Shown: in pieces, positions 29,270 through 37,844 of the stretch | How the letters are laid out: every line of letters starts with the position of its first letter | How positions within the stretch are numbered: the stretch's first letter is position 1 | Source: Litchfieldia sinesaloumensis | GTDB taxonomy: Bacteria; Bacillota; Bacilli; Bacillales; Bacillaceae_L | NCBI RefSeq assembly: GCF_900156865.1 | Contig: NZ_LT732529.1 | Location: 2,730,460 to 2,794,459, forward strand | DNA length: 64,000 bases | Reading direction: 5' to 3' | Program-made: the position numbers and the translations under genes | Notes under the pieces: generated by a model | The model's database searches: none | What the model was told of the DNA's origin: nothing | Seen by the model: the letters and a program-made list of their open reading frames with translations, nothing else

Positions 29270-29342
29270 TTGTAACCCCTTACAATTTCACCCTGGAAAA
29301 AATCTGTTCTTCCACCAGTCCAACTTATACATACTTTTTCAA
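29270..29342 (-). pseudogene. Relic of a second Gfo/Idh/MocA oxidoreductase gene (5' end only)
   Basis: Read from TTG 29342, the sequence aligns base by base with the first ~73 bases of the oxidoreductase gene starting at 13273: TTGAAAAAGTATGTA versus ATGAAAAAATATGTG, GGAGGAAGA versus GGTGGAAGA, and a final 26-base stretch with 22 matches ending AATTGTAAGGG. A TAA stands at codon 6 and one base is missing soon after. Beyond about 29270 the similarity stops. A ribosome binding site (AAGGGGAG) and the same promoter remain upstream, so this is a truncated, decayed duplicate. Confidence 0.7.
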
Positions 29343-29387
29343 TTCTTTTCGCTCCCCTTGAGTTGTTGTTTATACGCCTCTCCTTCT

Positions 29388-29452
29388 ACATTAATTTCAA
29401 TATGTATTTACGACAATAGGACTTTTTTGAACTTACGCATAAACCAATATTC
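29388..29452 (-). promoter_or_regulatory. Orphan promoter copy in front of the oxidoreductase relic
   Basis: -10 TAATGT (29388-29393), 17-base spacer, -35 TTGTCG (29411-29416), GTCC (29419-29422), 24 bases, GAATAT (29447-29452). Every element and every spacing equals the promoter at 13336-13400. If active, it would now transcribe the relic and then the antisense strand of the SDR gene. Confidence 0.6.
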
Positions 29453-29713
29453 GATTTTTGTTTTAATATACAATTTTTATAAAAGTTGATTATGTATCGG
29501 CATTTATCAATGTGGGGAGTTAGGTACCTTTAGCTTATTGTTAGGAATACAATTGTGCGTAGGACTTGTTGGGTCATGCCGAGCATTTATTGCGGATAAA
29601 TGGCTAAGGAGCGTACTCATGCTCTGGCGTTTGCGCCAAGGTAAAGGTGAGAGTCTTCATTAGTACATTCTACGAAAACAATGAATTCAAGATGGCCCGT
29701 AAAACAAGTATAA

Positions 29714-29742
29714 ATAGCCCCTTCTCTATTATTGAGAAGGGG
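29714..29742 (-). terminator. Terminator overlapping the stop of YesL-2
   Basis: CCCCTTCTC and GAGAAGGGG pair around seven bases (about 29718-29742); the stop codon lies in the loop. The following minus-strand bases CTATTTATACTTGTTTT are only moderately T-rich. Confidence 0.6.
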
Positions 29743-30367
29743 ATTTATTTATACTCGCTTGTCGTTGTCTTTCAATTCTCGTGAATGCTAAAAATGCCGA
29801 CCACATAATGATAAATGCGAGAACACTTCCACCAATTAATGGAATCAGCCCAGGTATAGTTGTCATTACCATATAAACGGCAATGCTTCCTATAATCATC
29901 ATAAGGGTCGATAAAGGATTCATCAACATGAGTAAGAATGAATTCTTAAAGACTTTAAAGACGGAAACATCGAAGTGTACAAAAGTTGGAAACACAAAAC
30001 ATAGCGTTAGAATAAATCCGATACAAAGTAGGATCGTTGGATAAAAGAGTACGTTAATAAAACCATCTGTACTCCTCAAAAATTGAATATCAATATACAA
30101 AATATACGCTGTGATCATAATGATTAATCCAAGCAGGTTGCTTTTTAAAAATTCCTTTTTATATGCATTCCAAAAGGTTTTAAAAACAGGAATATCATCA
30201 AACCCCATTAGCCATTTGCGAACAACGGTAAACATCGATATTGTCGCAGGAAAAAATCCAAAAAGGCCAAGTCCCATGATGGTAAACATGATCCATAATA
30301 GATTAATGTAGGCTAATCTCATGATCCACTCACAAAGTTTATAAATGCCGCCAACAAAGCCGTTCAT
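29729..30367 (-). CDS. YesL family membrane protein (DUF624), second copy
   Basis: 212 residues, clearly paralogous to the protein at 15371-16012: GGIYKLCEWIMRLAYINLLWI, GLGLFGFFPATISMFTVVRKW, MNPLSTL. About five membrane helices. It stands alone with its own GGGGGG binding site and terminator, next to an AraC gene and near the lplA-like binding protein, so it may belong functionally to the second importer, whose permeases are at 41184-43089. Confidence 0.88.
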   Translation of the reverse strand: MNGFVGGIYKLCEWIMRLAYINLLWIMFTIMGLGLFGFFPATISMFTVVRKWLMGFDDIPVFKTFWNAYKKEFLKSNLLGLIIMITAYILYIDIQFLRSTDGFINVLFYPTILLCIGFILTLCFVFPTFVHFDVSVFKVFKNSFLLMLMNPLSTLMMIIGSIAVYMVMTTIPGLIPLIGGSVLAFIIMWSAFLAFTRIERQRQASINKSPSQ

Positions 30368-30449
30368 GTTGTATGACCCCCCATGTAATTTATATCTACT
30401 ATTATACTAAATATTGAAACTATTAACAAAAGTATTAATAACTGTTCTA

Positions 30450-31307
30450 CTATATTGAGATACTATTTCTTAGACGAACTTGACGAAAATCTTTTGGCGT
30501 TATCCCTACTTTTTCTCGAAAGTAACGGCTAAAATGGGTTGAACTTTCAAAACCAGATTCAAAGGCAACATCCTTTAATGGTTTATGTGGCTCCATCTCA
30601 AGTAGATATTTTGCCTGTATTAATCTACATTCCATAACAAATTCCATGATTGTATAACCAGTGATAGTCTTAAAAACATGAGCAACATAAGATCGGCTTA
30701 AGTTCAATTCATCTGCTATCCCCTGTAAGGTCAATCTGTTGATAAAATGCTTCTGAATATATTCCGCAATATTTTCTGCATGCACGGCTTTTTCATCTTT
30801 TTTAATAGAAACCTCACTTAAATTCATTTGCACAAGTTCATGAACAATAATTAAAACTTGGAGTAGTAAAATCTTTATTTCTGTTTCAGCCTGAAGATTT
30901 GGAAACGTAGTTGATTTCTTTAGTATAGCAAGTCGGCTATACAACTTTTCCAGTTCCTTTGATTCTTTATTTTCTCTCGTACGGATTAAACCATTGTGTA
31001 TTGTTTGAAAGGTTTCCAGGAGATATATACTTCCCATTTCCTCCAAAATCCCTCTCACCCACGTCGGTGAAAATTGGAGTATACTACGGACATATTCTGT
31101 AGAGGGGTTTACATTTGGCTTATGCTGAGTTAAACCATCCATGATGATAATATCACCTGGTTCAAGGTCGAAAATTTGATTGTGGATTAAATACCTACAG
31201 TTACCTGCATGGAAAAAATAGATTTCATAGTCCTGATGGCTATGATAAGGAAATTGGAACTCTCCATACGATGTACTTCGATAGCTAGCAATCAACGTTT
31301 CATTCAA
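30450..31307 (-). CDS. AraC family transcriptional regulator (cupin plus HTH)
   Basis: N-terminal cupin (FPYHSHQDYEIYFFHAGNCRYLI, DIIIMDGLTQHKPN) and C-terminal double HTH (LTLQGIADELNLSRSYVAHVFK, LKDVAFESGFESSTHFSRYFREK, ITPKDFRQVR). The start is uncertain: a TTG at 31325 precedes GGAGG rather than following it, while TTG 31307 lies 11 bases after GGAGG, giving 285 aa. It is separated from the binding-protein gene upstream by a terminator, so it is probably an independent unit; targets are unknown. Confidence 0.85.
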   Translation of the reverse strand: MNETLIASYRSTSYGEFQFPYHSHQDYEIYFFHAGNCRYLIHNQIFDLEPGDIIIMDGLTQHKPNVNPSTEYVRSILQFSPTWVRGILEEMGSIYLLETFQTIHNGLIRTRENKESKELEKLYSRLAILKKSTTFPNLQAETEIKILLLQVLIIVHELVQMNLSEVSIKKDEKAVHAENIAEYIQKHFINRLTLQGIADELNLSRSYVAHVFKTITGYTIMEFVMECRLIQAKYLLEMEPHKPLKDVAFESGFESSTHFSRYFREKVGITPKDFRQVRLRNSISI

Positions 31308-31394
31308 AACATTGTGAACCTCCAATCAAACTACTATTTCTCCACTTCTCATAAATCTATCTCTTAACTCTACCTATATGGTTTTCATGATAAA

Positions 31395-31424
31395 AATGAA
31401 AGGAGGTGTAAGTTTCACCTCCTT
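31395..31424 (-). terminator. Terminator after the LplA-like gene
   Basis: AAGGAGGTG (31416-31424 read on the minus strand) pairs with CACCTCCTT (31400-31408), followed by TCATTTTTATC. It closes the isomerase-oxidoreductase-PL26-binding protein operon. Confidence 0.75.
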
Positions 31425-31435
31425 CCACTTACATA

Positions 31436-32944
31436 TTATTTTTTAGACGCTTCATATAATTCGTTAATTTCTTTAATATAATCGTCTCCACCAGAACTGC
31501 GCCATAATTTAATTGCATCATTAAAGCCAGCTTCGTCAATTTGACCAACAATGAACTGGATACGAGCATCCTTCATAATATTGTCTAATTGTGGACCTTT
31601 TTGAGCATAAACCTCTGAAATAAGTGACTCAGCAGGGTTTGGAACGACAATACTTTCATTTTCCAATTTAACCTGGTTTTCTTTTTCAAGTAGAGGTGTT
31701 AGTTCTTTAGCATGGAATCGTTCCTCTGGGATGTAAGTTTGGAATTGATTAAAGCCATTAGCCTCATCCGTTAGTTCTTGGTTATCAACCTTTAAGTCTA
31801 CTAATACACCATCTTTTATTTCGAAGTGGCGACCTTCTACTCCATTATTAGCTAAGATTTGAACTTCCTCGTCACTTAATTTATCAATAAACGTTAATAC
31901 CCTCTTTAAATCTTCTTCAGTTTTCACGCTAGTTTTAGGTATAGCAAGCATCCCTGCGTACCCTGAAGTTGGTAGGTTACGAAGTCCTTTTGGACCTTCA
32001 ACAGTACCGATAACATCAATTGGGTCTTTGAAATCAGGATTTTGTGCCAAGATTTTCTCTTCAATACGATGGGCCTGGTCAACAACATCGACTATCACAC
32101 CTGCTTCACCATTGTTCATCGCATCTGGCCAAACTGCAGTATCCATTACTGCGAAATCTTCATTTACTAATCCCTCATCATAGAGCTTTTTGAAGAATTT
32201 CAATGCATTCATGTATTCTTCTGTCATGAAATCTGGCTGTAGTTTCCCATCAGCATCTTCTCCCCATTTATTAGGAGCGCCGAACCATGTTTGCATAATA
32301 TCCCATGGTCCTTCATATTTCGAAACAACCATACCGTACGTATCATCTTGTCCATTTCCGTCTGGATCATTTTCAGTAAAGGCTTTCAGTACATTATAAA
32401 AATCATCAATTGTTTTTGGTTCTTCTAAACCAACATTTTTCAACCAGTCTGCTCTATACGAAACACCAAGTCTTCCGAGTGGACGAGAGCGATAGATCCC
32501 GTATATCTCACCGTTAATAGAGCTGTTATTTAAAATAATTTCGTTAGCCTTACTTAAGTTAGGATAATCCTTTAAATAAGGACTTAGTTCCCAAAATGCT
32601 CCATCCTGTGCTGCTTTTATGAAACTTGGTTCTTTTGATACCATCATAATTTCAGGTAGGTCTCCTGACGCCAATGTGATGTTTAATTTATCACTATAGT
32701 TACTATTTGGCACCCAGTTCATTTCAATATCCTCACCGGTATATTCCTCAATTGCTTTTAAAATAGGGTTGTCATCTCCAGGTGGGTTTTGTGCAAATGT
32801 CGTTGTCATAATTCGGATTGGCTTGTCTGAACCGCCTTTTTCTGCTTCTTTACCTGTACTCTCTGAATCACTACAAGCTGCCAACGTTGTTGCAATTAGT
32901 GCTGATGAAAGGAGTGGAAGCACAAACTTTTTACTAAATTTCAT
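31436..32944 (-). CDS. lplA: Extracellular sugar-binding lipoprotein (LplA/YtcQ type)
   Basis: 502 residues; lipobox LAAC with C24. A large cluster-type binding protein (IRIMTTTFAQNP, KLNITLASGDLPEIM) carrying an EF-hand-like calcium loop DPDGNGQDDTYG near residue 190, usual for this group. It should serve the permeases encoded at 41184-43089, although these lie 8 kb away with other genes between; in B. subtilis lplA-lplB-lplC are contiguous. Last gene of its operon. A strong hairpin at 32980-32996 just before its ribosome binding site may protect its mRNA. Confidence 0.9.
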   Translation of the reverse strand: MKFSKKFVLPLLSSALIATTLAACSDSESTGKEAEKGGSDKPIRIMTTTFAQNPPGDDNPILKAIEEYTGEDIEMNWVPNSNYSDKLNITLASGDLPEIMMVSKEPSFIKAAQDGAFWELSPYLKDYPNLSKANEIILNNSSINGEIYGIYRSRPLGRLGVSYRADWLKNVGLEEPKTIDDFYNVLKAFTENDPDGNGQDDTYGMVVSKYEGPWDIMQTWFGAPNKWGEDADGKLQPDFMTEEYMNALKFFKKLYDEGLVNEDFAVMDTAVWPDAMNNGEAGVIVDVVDQAHRIEEKILAQNPDFKDPIDVIGTVEGPKGLRNLPTSGYAGMLAIPKTSVKTEEDLKRVLTFIDKLSDEEVQILANNGVEGRHFEIKDGVLVDLKVDNQELTDEANGFNQFQTYIPEERFHAKELTPLLEKENQVKLENESIVVPNPAESLISEVYAQKGPQLDNIMKDARIQFIVGQIDEAGFNDAIKLWRSSGGDDYIKEINELYEASKK

Positions 32945-32979
32945 TCAATATTCCCCCTATAAAACTGTATATTTTTTAA

Positions 32980-32996
32980 CCCTTCATAATGAAGGG
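32980..32996 (-). other. Intercistronic hairpin between PL26 and lplA-like genes
   Basis: The 17-base CCCTTCATAATGAAGGG is palindromic apart from its centre base and is followed by A-rich rather than T-rich sequence, so a processing site is likelier than a terminator. Confidence 0.5.
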
Positions 32997-33028
32997 GTGT
33001 TCCCTTGTTTATAATGGTAAAGCCTATT

Positions 33029-35632
33029 TTATTTGACTTGAAGATTCTCCTGATTGTCCTTCATTCTAAAATAGTCTTCCGATAAATAATCTCCAATTAA
33101 CTCGAGAGCAATGATAGAGTTTAAAGACCATTGTGAGGTTGTATTCGTTGTAATATCGGAAACCTCTACCAAATTCCTCCATGATTGTACTTCTTTCTCT
33201 TCAATTGGAAGCGTCATCTGATGATTTGCCTCATTCTCTTTATCTAATAACAGCCTCCATGCTTTTTCCGCAATTGAAGGATCCTTTTTCTTAGCAGCAG
33301 CATAGGCTACCATTCCTGCGGATAACATTTTATTATTAAACATTCGATCATGCAGAACTCCGTTACTTCTTGTTTGCTTTTCCTCTGGGCTAAGCATAAA
33401 GAATTCACCAAAGTCGGCGAGCATGTCTTCCCATTCTTCGTCATCTAGCAACTGGGTAAGTTCCATCCATGCTTGAGGACCACCAAAAGCAATGACCATA
33501 TGATAGCCTCCCGCAACCCCGTCTCCCATGTGTAATAGTTCATTGGTGGTAGGGTTGTATCCAAAGGTTGGACCAGATAACAATCGTAGTGGTAGTTTTT
33601 TGAATGTTTCTATCCCTTTTAGTATCTTATCCCGATAAATAGTATTTTCTGTTCTCTCCCATTCTGATAGCCAGTTTGAGACAAAAGCTGCCCAATCTGG
33701 ACCAACACGAACATGTGTCGGGTATTCGTCATCAGGATAGAATTCTCTCATTGGATCTAGATTCAGGGTTGCAAAATCAGCATCTCTTACCTCAGTTAAT
33801 AAGTCCCTTGTACGTTCATCAGTGGTAAGGAAATAATAATATTTGTGAAGACCTGCCATACTTATTCTTGCTTCCTTACAGCCACAACCCCAATGCACGA
33901 CATTATGTCTTGAGCCAAGACCAGCATATTCACCAAAGTGGTATACATCTACTTCACTTGTATGGCGTGTCATAGCCTCAGCCATCTTAAAGATATCTTC
34001 ACGACCTGATCGAAGGAAAGCATACCAAAGCCAAATATTTGGTACTAGCTCTGTATTTTGCCAAGCAAATCCACCGACATCATATCTCCATTGATGGCGG
34101 ACGGAATCATACGTATGCATCACATCACCGTAATTCCAGAATCCATACCACCTACGTTGTTCAATCTCTTTTTTATAAAAATCAATCGCTTTATCAAGTT
34201 GTTCCTCAATTCTTGCTTTTAAAGGATGCTGTGTATCTGGTAAACTCCAAATTCCTAGAGCCTTTGTCTCGTAATAATAAGATGGTTCACAGACTAACAG
34301 CATCGATGATTGCCACTCTTCAGCTAGTTCAGTTAACTCAAGATGCGAAGGGATTTGATTAAAACATTGTAAAAATAGTTCACTAGTATTTGCTATTCCT
34401 TGTGGCGTTGCTCGCATTTCATCAAAACCTTCATAAGCACTGACTACATGTGTTTCATCGTCATAATGTCTAAAATCCATCGCATCTGAATCCGGTGACC
34501 AAAACCATGCCTTTACTTTTGATCGTGATCCATTTAATCCAGAAACTTCTAAGGTTGAAGGGTGCTTTTGCCAAAAGTTTTTAACACCAACAGCAATACC
34601 ACCATTTTTACTTCCAGTATAAACCAATCCCATAGCTCTATTTCCATGGGCTGATTCAACCCATGAAGTTCCATTTTTTGTACGTTTTGTAATCCGGTAG
34701 TGATCAGCAGAATCCTGTGTTAGCTTAAAATCATTCCAAATGGCATTTTGCTGAACGTGGTCACGCAAATTTTCAAGTTCATCAGCAGACAAGTCGACGA
34801 TTTCTCCATCTATTTGTTTTTGATAAAGTCCATTCGCATTTCGATGTCTTCTTGTTAGTAATAACTGAGCAGGCTCCGAGAAGATTCCATTATCACCTGT
34901 AAATCGAACATGACGATTCCAAGCTTCACCTACTAAAGGAGTCGATAATTCGATTCCCAGTCCTTTAATATAATCAACTTGTGGATCCCCATCAAAGAAA
35001 AATGTATGGACAAATTTAATAGATGAAGAACCGGCATAAAAATAGATTCGTAGCTCGAAAGGCAGCCATGTTCGTTTATTGTTACCCTGTGTTGTCTCGT
35101 GCTCACCATCTATTTTAATAACACTTTTTATCGGGCCATTTTGTTCAACTACAGCCCGTTTTATCTTGCTAACAAATGGGATTTCTTTGATTGTCTTAAT
35201 TCCAGAGGTTTCATCTCGTACCTCTTGGATTGAGATTAATTTTCCATCGGTTCCTCTTACAAATGAACCGCTTACAATTTCCTCAATTACACTTGTTCCT
35301 TGTTTGTTGATGATACATTGCAAATCACCTGTATCAATCTTAATCTGATTACCTGTTTCAATGACTTGCAATGGAACCTCTGTACTAGGATTTTCACCTA
35401 TTTTGAGCTCATAAGAACTTTCATTTGGTTGAAAAACAGCACTATGTCCCGTCCATTTCACACTTCCATCGGGCCAGTATGCCATCGGCCAACTCTGAAG
35501 AGCTGTCTGAGTTCCGTCTTCACTCAAAAGTTTAAGGTTATCTTCCCGATTTAGGGTCCCCTTTTTCCAAGGAACCCCCCATGAAACCCCAGAATTACGT
35601 GTTGGACTTTTACCTAGCCAATTTAATTTCAA
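33029..35632 (-). CDS. yetA: PcRGLX/YetA-like exo-rhamnogalacturonan lyase (PL26 type)
   Basis: 867 residues, similar in length to B. subtilis YetA (about 857). The three-part layout of the PcRGLX/YetA group is visible: an N-terminal RIFT-like barrel (GVSWGVPWKKGTL, WPMAYWPDGSVKWTGHSAV), a central beta-sandwich (FELRIYFYAGSSSIKFVHTF, FDGDPQVDYIKGLGIEL) and a C-terminal helical toroid from about residue 440 (WYGFWNYGDVMHTYD, HWGCGCKEARISMAGLHKYY). The fungal member is an exo-lyase of RG-I. No signal peptide, so it would act on imported oligomers. The start is TTG 35632, nine bases after AAAGGA. Third gene of its operon. Confidence 0.85.
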   Translation of the reverse strand: MKLNWLGKSPTRNSGVSWGVPWKKGTLNREDNLKLLSEDGTQTALQSWPMAYWPDGSVKWTGHSAVFQPNESSYELKIGENPSTEVPLQVIETGNQIKIDTGDLQCIINKQGTSVIEEIVSGSFVRGTDGKLISIQEVRDETSGIKTIKEIPFVSKIKRAVVEQNGPIKSVIKIDGEHETTQGNNKRTWLPFELRIYFYAGSSSIKFVHTFFFDGDPQVDYIKGLGIELSTPLVGEAWNRHVRFTGDNGIFSEPAQLLLTRRHRNANGLYQKQIDGEIVDLSADELENLRDHVQQNAIWNDFKLTQDSADHYRITKRTKNGTSWVESAHGNRAMGLVYTGSKNGGIAVGVKNFWQKHPSTLEVSGLNGSRSKVKAWFWSPDSDAMDFRHYDDETHVVSAYEGFDEMRATPQGIANTSELFLQCFNQIPSHLELTELAEEWQSSMLLVCEPSYYYETKALGIWSLPDTQHPLKARIEEQLDKAIDFYKKEIEQRRWYGFWNYGDVMHTYDSVRHQWRYDVGGFAWQNTELVPNIWLWYAFLRSGREDIFKMAEAMTRHTSEVDVYHFGEYAGLGSRHNVVHWGCGCKEARISMAGLHKYYYFLTTDERTRDLLTEVRDADFATLNLDPMREFYPDDEYPTHVRVGPDWAAFVSNWLSEWERTENTIYRDKILKGIETFKKLPLRLLSGPTFGYNPTTNELLHMGDGVAGGYHMVIAFGGPQAWMELTQLLDDEEWEDMLADFGEFFMLSPEEKQTRSNGVLHDRMFNNKMLSAGMVAYAAAKKKDPSIAEKAWRLLLDKENEANHQMTLPIEEKEVQSWRNLVEVSDITTNTTSQWSLNSIIALELIGDYLSEDYFRMKDNQENLQVK

Positions 35633-35659
35633 ATAATCACATCCTTTCCTGTCCAGCCA

Positions 35660-36823
35660 TTAATGAGTACCAGACACATCCAAAGTCTTATTTGATATGT
35701 TCGATTTCTTATAAGTAGATTGATTTATTTTTTCTTGTAATTTCTCATAATATAAGTCTGCATCAAGTGGTAATGTAACTGGTTCATTTAACCAAGCAGA
35801 TAGATAGATTGCGTTTGATATTTCTAAGCCTTTAATTCCATCTTCTCCTGGTGCCAGTAAAGGGGTACCTTTCGTAATCGCATCAATCCAATTTTGCATG
35901 ATCCCTACATGATCTGTTCGTACACCCTTAATTGGAATCTCGATTGGCCAGCATTCAGGTTGACCAAAGCCTCCTTGATAAGTCGCATTAAATTCACGTT
36001 CTGATTGTGTTAAGCGATAAAATGTAAGTTTGTGATTTTCCACAACCATCTTTCCGCGATCACCCACTATCTCGAAACGATTAGTGCCTGGCGATTCTCC
36101 TGTTGACGTTATGAATACACCAGTTGCACCATTTTCATATTCGACATATGCGGTAAGATCATCCTCAACCTCGATATCATGATACTTTCCATTATGGCAA
36201 AAAGCATGGACCTTCTTTGGCATCAAGCCTGTTGTCCACTGCCACAAATCTACCTGGTGCGGAGCCTGATTTAATAAGACACCACCGCCTTCTCCTTCCC
36301 AGGTTGCTCTCCATTCACTAGAATCATAATAACTTTGAGAACGGTACCAATCTGTAATAATCCAATTCGTTCGTTTAATCTCGCCAAGTTCTCCTGATTG
36401 AATCAAATCTCTTAATTTTTGATAAATCGGATTTGTTCGTTGGTTATACATAATGCTAAATACGTTACCACTTTCTTTAGCTACTCGATTCATTTCAGCC
36501 ACATCTTTAGTAAAGACTCCTGCAGGTTTTTCGACCAGGACATGTAACCCCTTCGCAAAAGCCTTCATTGCAATTTTAGGATGATCATAGTGTGGGGTAG
36601 AAATAAGGACAGCATCTACACCAGAGGTTTCTAGAAATTCATCCTCATCCAGAAATGTCTGTACATCACTATTTGAATAGTTTTTCACCAAATCAAGTTG
36701 TTCTTGGAAAGAGTCGCAAACCGCCCAAAGGGTCGCTCCAAGGACTTTTCCCTCAGCTAATTGCCTTGCGTGTGACCTTCCCATGTTTCCAATACCAATA
36801 ACCCCTACCTTGATTAAGGACAT
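35660..36823 (-). CDS. Gfo/Idh/MocA family oxidoreductase
   Basis: 387 residues: Rossmann motif VGVIGIGNMGRSHARQL, EKPAG in the conserved EKP position (GLHVLVEKPAGVFTK), and a C-terminal domain containing WRATWEGEGGGVLLNQAPHQVDLWQW. Likely a sugar dehydrogenase or epimerase acting on products of RG-I breakdown. It starts directly at the stop of the isomerase gene (TAGATG) with AGGAGGTGA, so the two are translationally coupled and probably act on the same compound. Only distantly similar to the oxidoreductase at 11993-13273. Confidence 0.88.
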   Translation of the reverse strand: MSLIKVGVIGIGNMGRSHARQLAEGKVLGATLWAVCDSFQEQLDLVKNYSNSDVQTFLDEDEFLETSGVDAVLISTPHYDHPKIAMKAFAKGLHVLVEKPAGVFTKDVAEMNRVAKESGNVFSIMYNQRTNPIYQKLRDLIQSGELGEIKRTNWIITDWYRSQSYYDSSEWRATWEGEGGGVLLNQAPHQVDLWQWTTGLMPKKVHAFCHNGKYHDIEVEDDLTAYVEYENGATGVFITSTGESPGTNRFEIVGDRGKMVVENHKLTFYRLTQSEREFNATYQGGFGQPECWPIEIPIKGVRTDHVGIMQNWIDAITKGTPLLAPGEDGIKGLEISNAIYLSAWLNEPVTLPLDADLYYEKLQEKINQSTYKKSNISNKTLDVSGTH

Positions 36824-37597
36824 CTATCTCACCTCCTGATTGCTAATTTCTTTCGCGAATTTTTGTAAATTCTTTAAGCTAATCTCTAAGCTTTCCAGTG
36901 GTGGACGTTCACATATGTCCTGCTCAACTGCATACCATTCAATTCCATTAGCTTCTCCCCATTGTAGTATCGGAACAAAGTCAATTACTCCTGTTCCAAC
37001 TTCCGCAAAGGTTTGACTACTATCACTTGTCATATCCTTTAAATGGATAATAGGCATCCGATTTGCATATGGTCCAATAAACTCTAATGGATCAAATCCT
37101 GCTTTTTTTATCCAGTACACATCAATTTCAGCTAGAATCTGGTTTCCATCATGTGGATCAAGTAAATAATGCAGTCCATCTTGCCCTTCAATTTCGATAT
37201 CAAATTCGAAATCATGATTATGATAGGAAACCCGATAATCAGGATGATTACTTGAGATATCATTTAACAACTTCTTAATTTCTACATATCTCTCACTAGT
37301 TCGCGAATCCTTTTGAATGAAAGGTAAGATAATGTCCTTTGTCCCATAGAGGTCAACTTCTTGTAACACGCCTGCTAGATCATTTTTCAAACGATCAAAA
37401 GAGACATGCATACCAGCTGCTTGTAAATCATTTTCTTTCAATGCCAATGCTACTTCGTTTTTATCGTAATCTTTTGGCAGTGCGGATATTTGTACACCGG
37501 CCCATCCCATTTCCTTCAGGGTTTTAAATATTGGTCGGATTCCCGTCTTTAACTCCTCACGCACCGTATATAATTGGGCTGCAAACTTATGATTCAT
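36824..37597 (-). CDS. Sugar phosphate isomerase/epimerase (xylose isomerase-like TIM barrel)
   Basis: 257 residues from ATG 37597 (preceded by GAAGGAAGTG); a longer frame starting at 37618 lacks a binding site. Family signatures: FAAQLYTVREEL at the N-terminus, MGWAGVQISALP, YHNHDFEF, LAEIDVYWIKKAG, and PIIHLKDM, giving the metal-binding Glu/Asp/His set of the AP-endonuclease-2-like fold. First gene of the operon with the oxidoreductase, PL26 and binding protein, under the two-half-site promoter at 37716-37770. Substrate unknown. Confidence 0.87.
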   Translation of the reverse strand: MNHKFAAQLYTVREELKTGIRPIFKTLKEMGWAGVQISALPKDYDKNEVALALKENDLQAAGMHVSFDRLKNDLAGVLQEVDLYGTKDIILPFIQKDSRTSERYVEIKKLLNDISSNHPDYRVSYHNHDFEFDIEIEGQDGLHYLLDPHDGNQILAEIDVYWIKKAGFDPLEFIGPYANRMPIIHLKDMTSDSSQTFAEVGTGVIDFVPILQWGEANGIEWYAVEQDICERPPLESLEISLKNLQKFAKEISNQEVR

Positions 37598-37649
37598 TAC
37601 TATCACTTCCTTCATCAATTATTCAGACTGGCCTTGTGTTACTCATCGA

Positions 37650-37666
37650 GTTACCAGAATGGTAAC
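37650..37666. promoter_or_regulatory. Inverted repeat downstream of the isomerase promoter
   Basis: GTTACC-AGAAT-GGTAAC, six-base arms with a five-base spacer, lies between the -10 element (37716) and the start codon (37597). This is a position where a repressor could act; the protein is unknown. Confidence 0.35.
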
Positions 37667-37715
37667 ATCTTGATTTGTAAAGTCCTCTCTGAATTACATT
37701 CATTTTAGAGTAAAT

Positions 37716-37770
37716 ATTCTAATAATTCATTGTCTCAAATTATCTAGTTTTCTCTAAAAATTATCTGAGA
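37716..37770 (-). promoter_or_regulatory. Promoter with tandem GATAA activator half-sites (isomerase-PL26-lplA operon)
   Basis: Minus strand: CTCAGATAATTTT with GATAA at 37761-37765, a second GATAA at 37740-37744 exactly 21 bases on, which covers the -35 position (GATAAT 37739-37744), 17 bases, then -10 TAGAAT (37716-37721). The PL9 promoter at 45056-45111 has the same elements at the same distances. The arrangement is that of AraC-family activators that overlap -35; the membrane-bound YesS-like protein is a candidate. Confidence 0.65.
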
Positions 37771-37844
37771 GTCTTTCACGGTCGTCCTCACAGCGATGAA
37801 AAGTGAATATTATTTCAAGGTTGACGTTTTGAGATTAGTCAAAA

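Larger units (their letters stand above)
29140..29728. other. 590-base region without an intact gene
   Basis: Contains the oxidoreductase relic at 29270-29342, its promoter at 29388-29452, a long hairpin (AAAAGGT...ACCTTTT, about 29162-29204) after the SDR gene, and an unusual hairpin cluster at about 29582-29640 (ATTTAT/ATAAAT, GAGC/GCTC, GGCG/CGCC). About 49 of the 100 bases at 29551-29650 are G or C, clearly above the flanks. No convincing protein is encoded. Confidence 0.6.

Noticed and set aside
29551-29660. Possible group II intron 5' end (GTGCG followed by hairpins)
   Set aside because: No domain V sequence, no reverse transcriptase and no plausible 3' end were found; GTGCG alone is too common.
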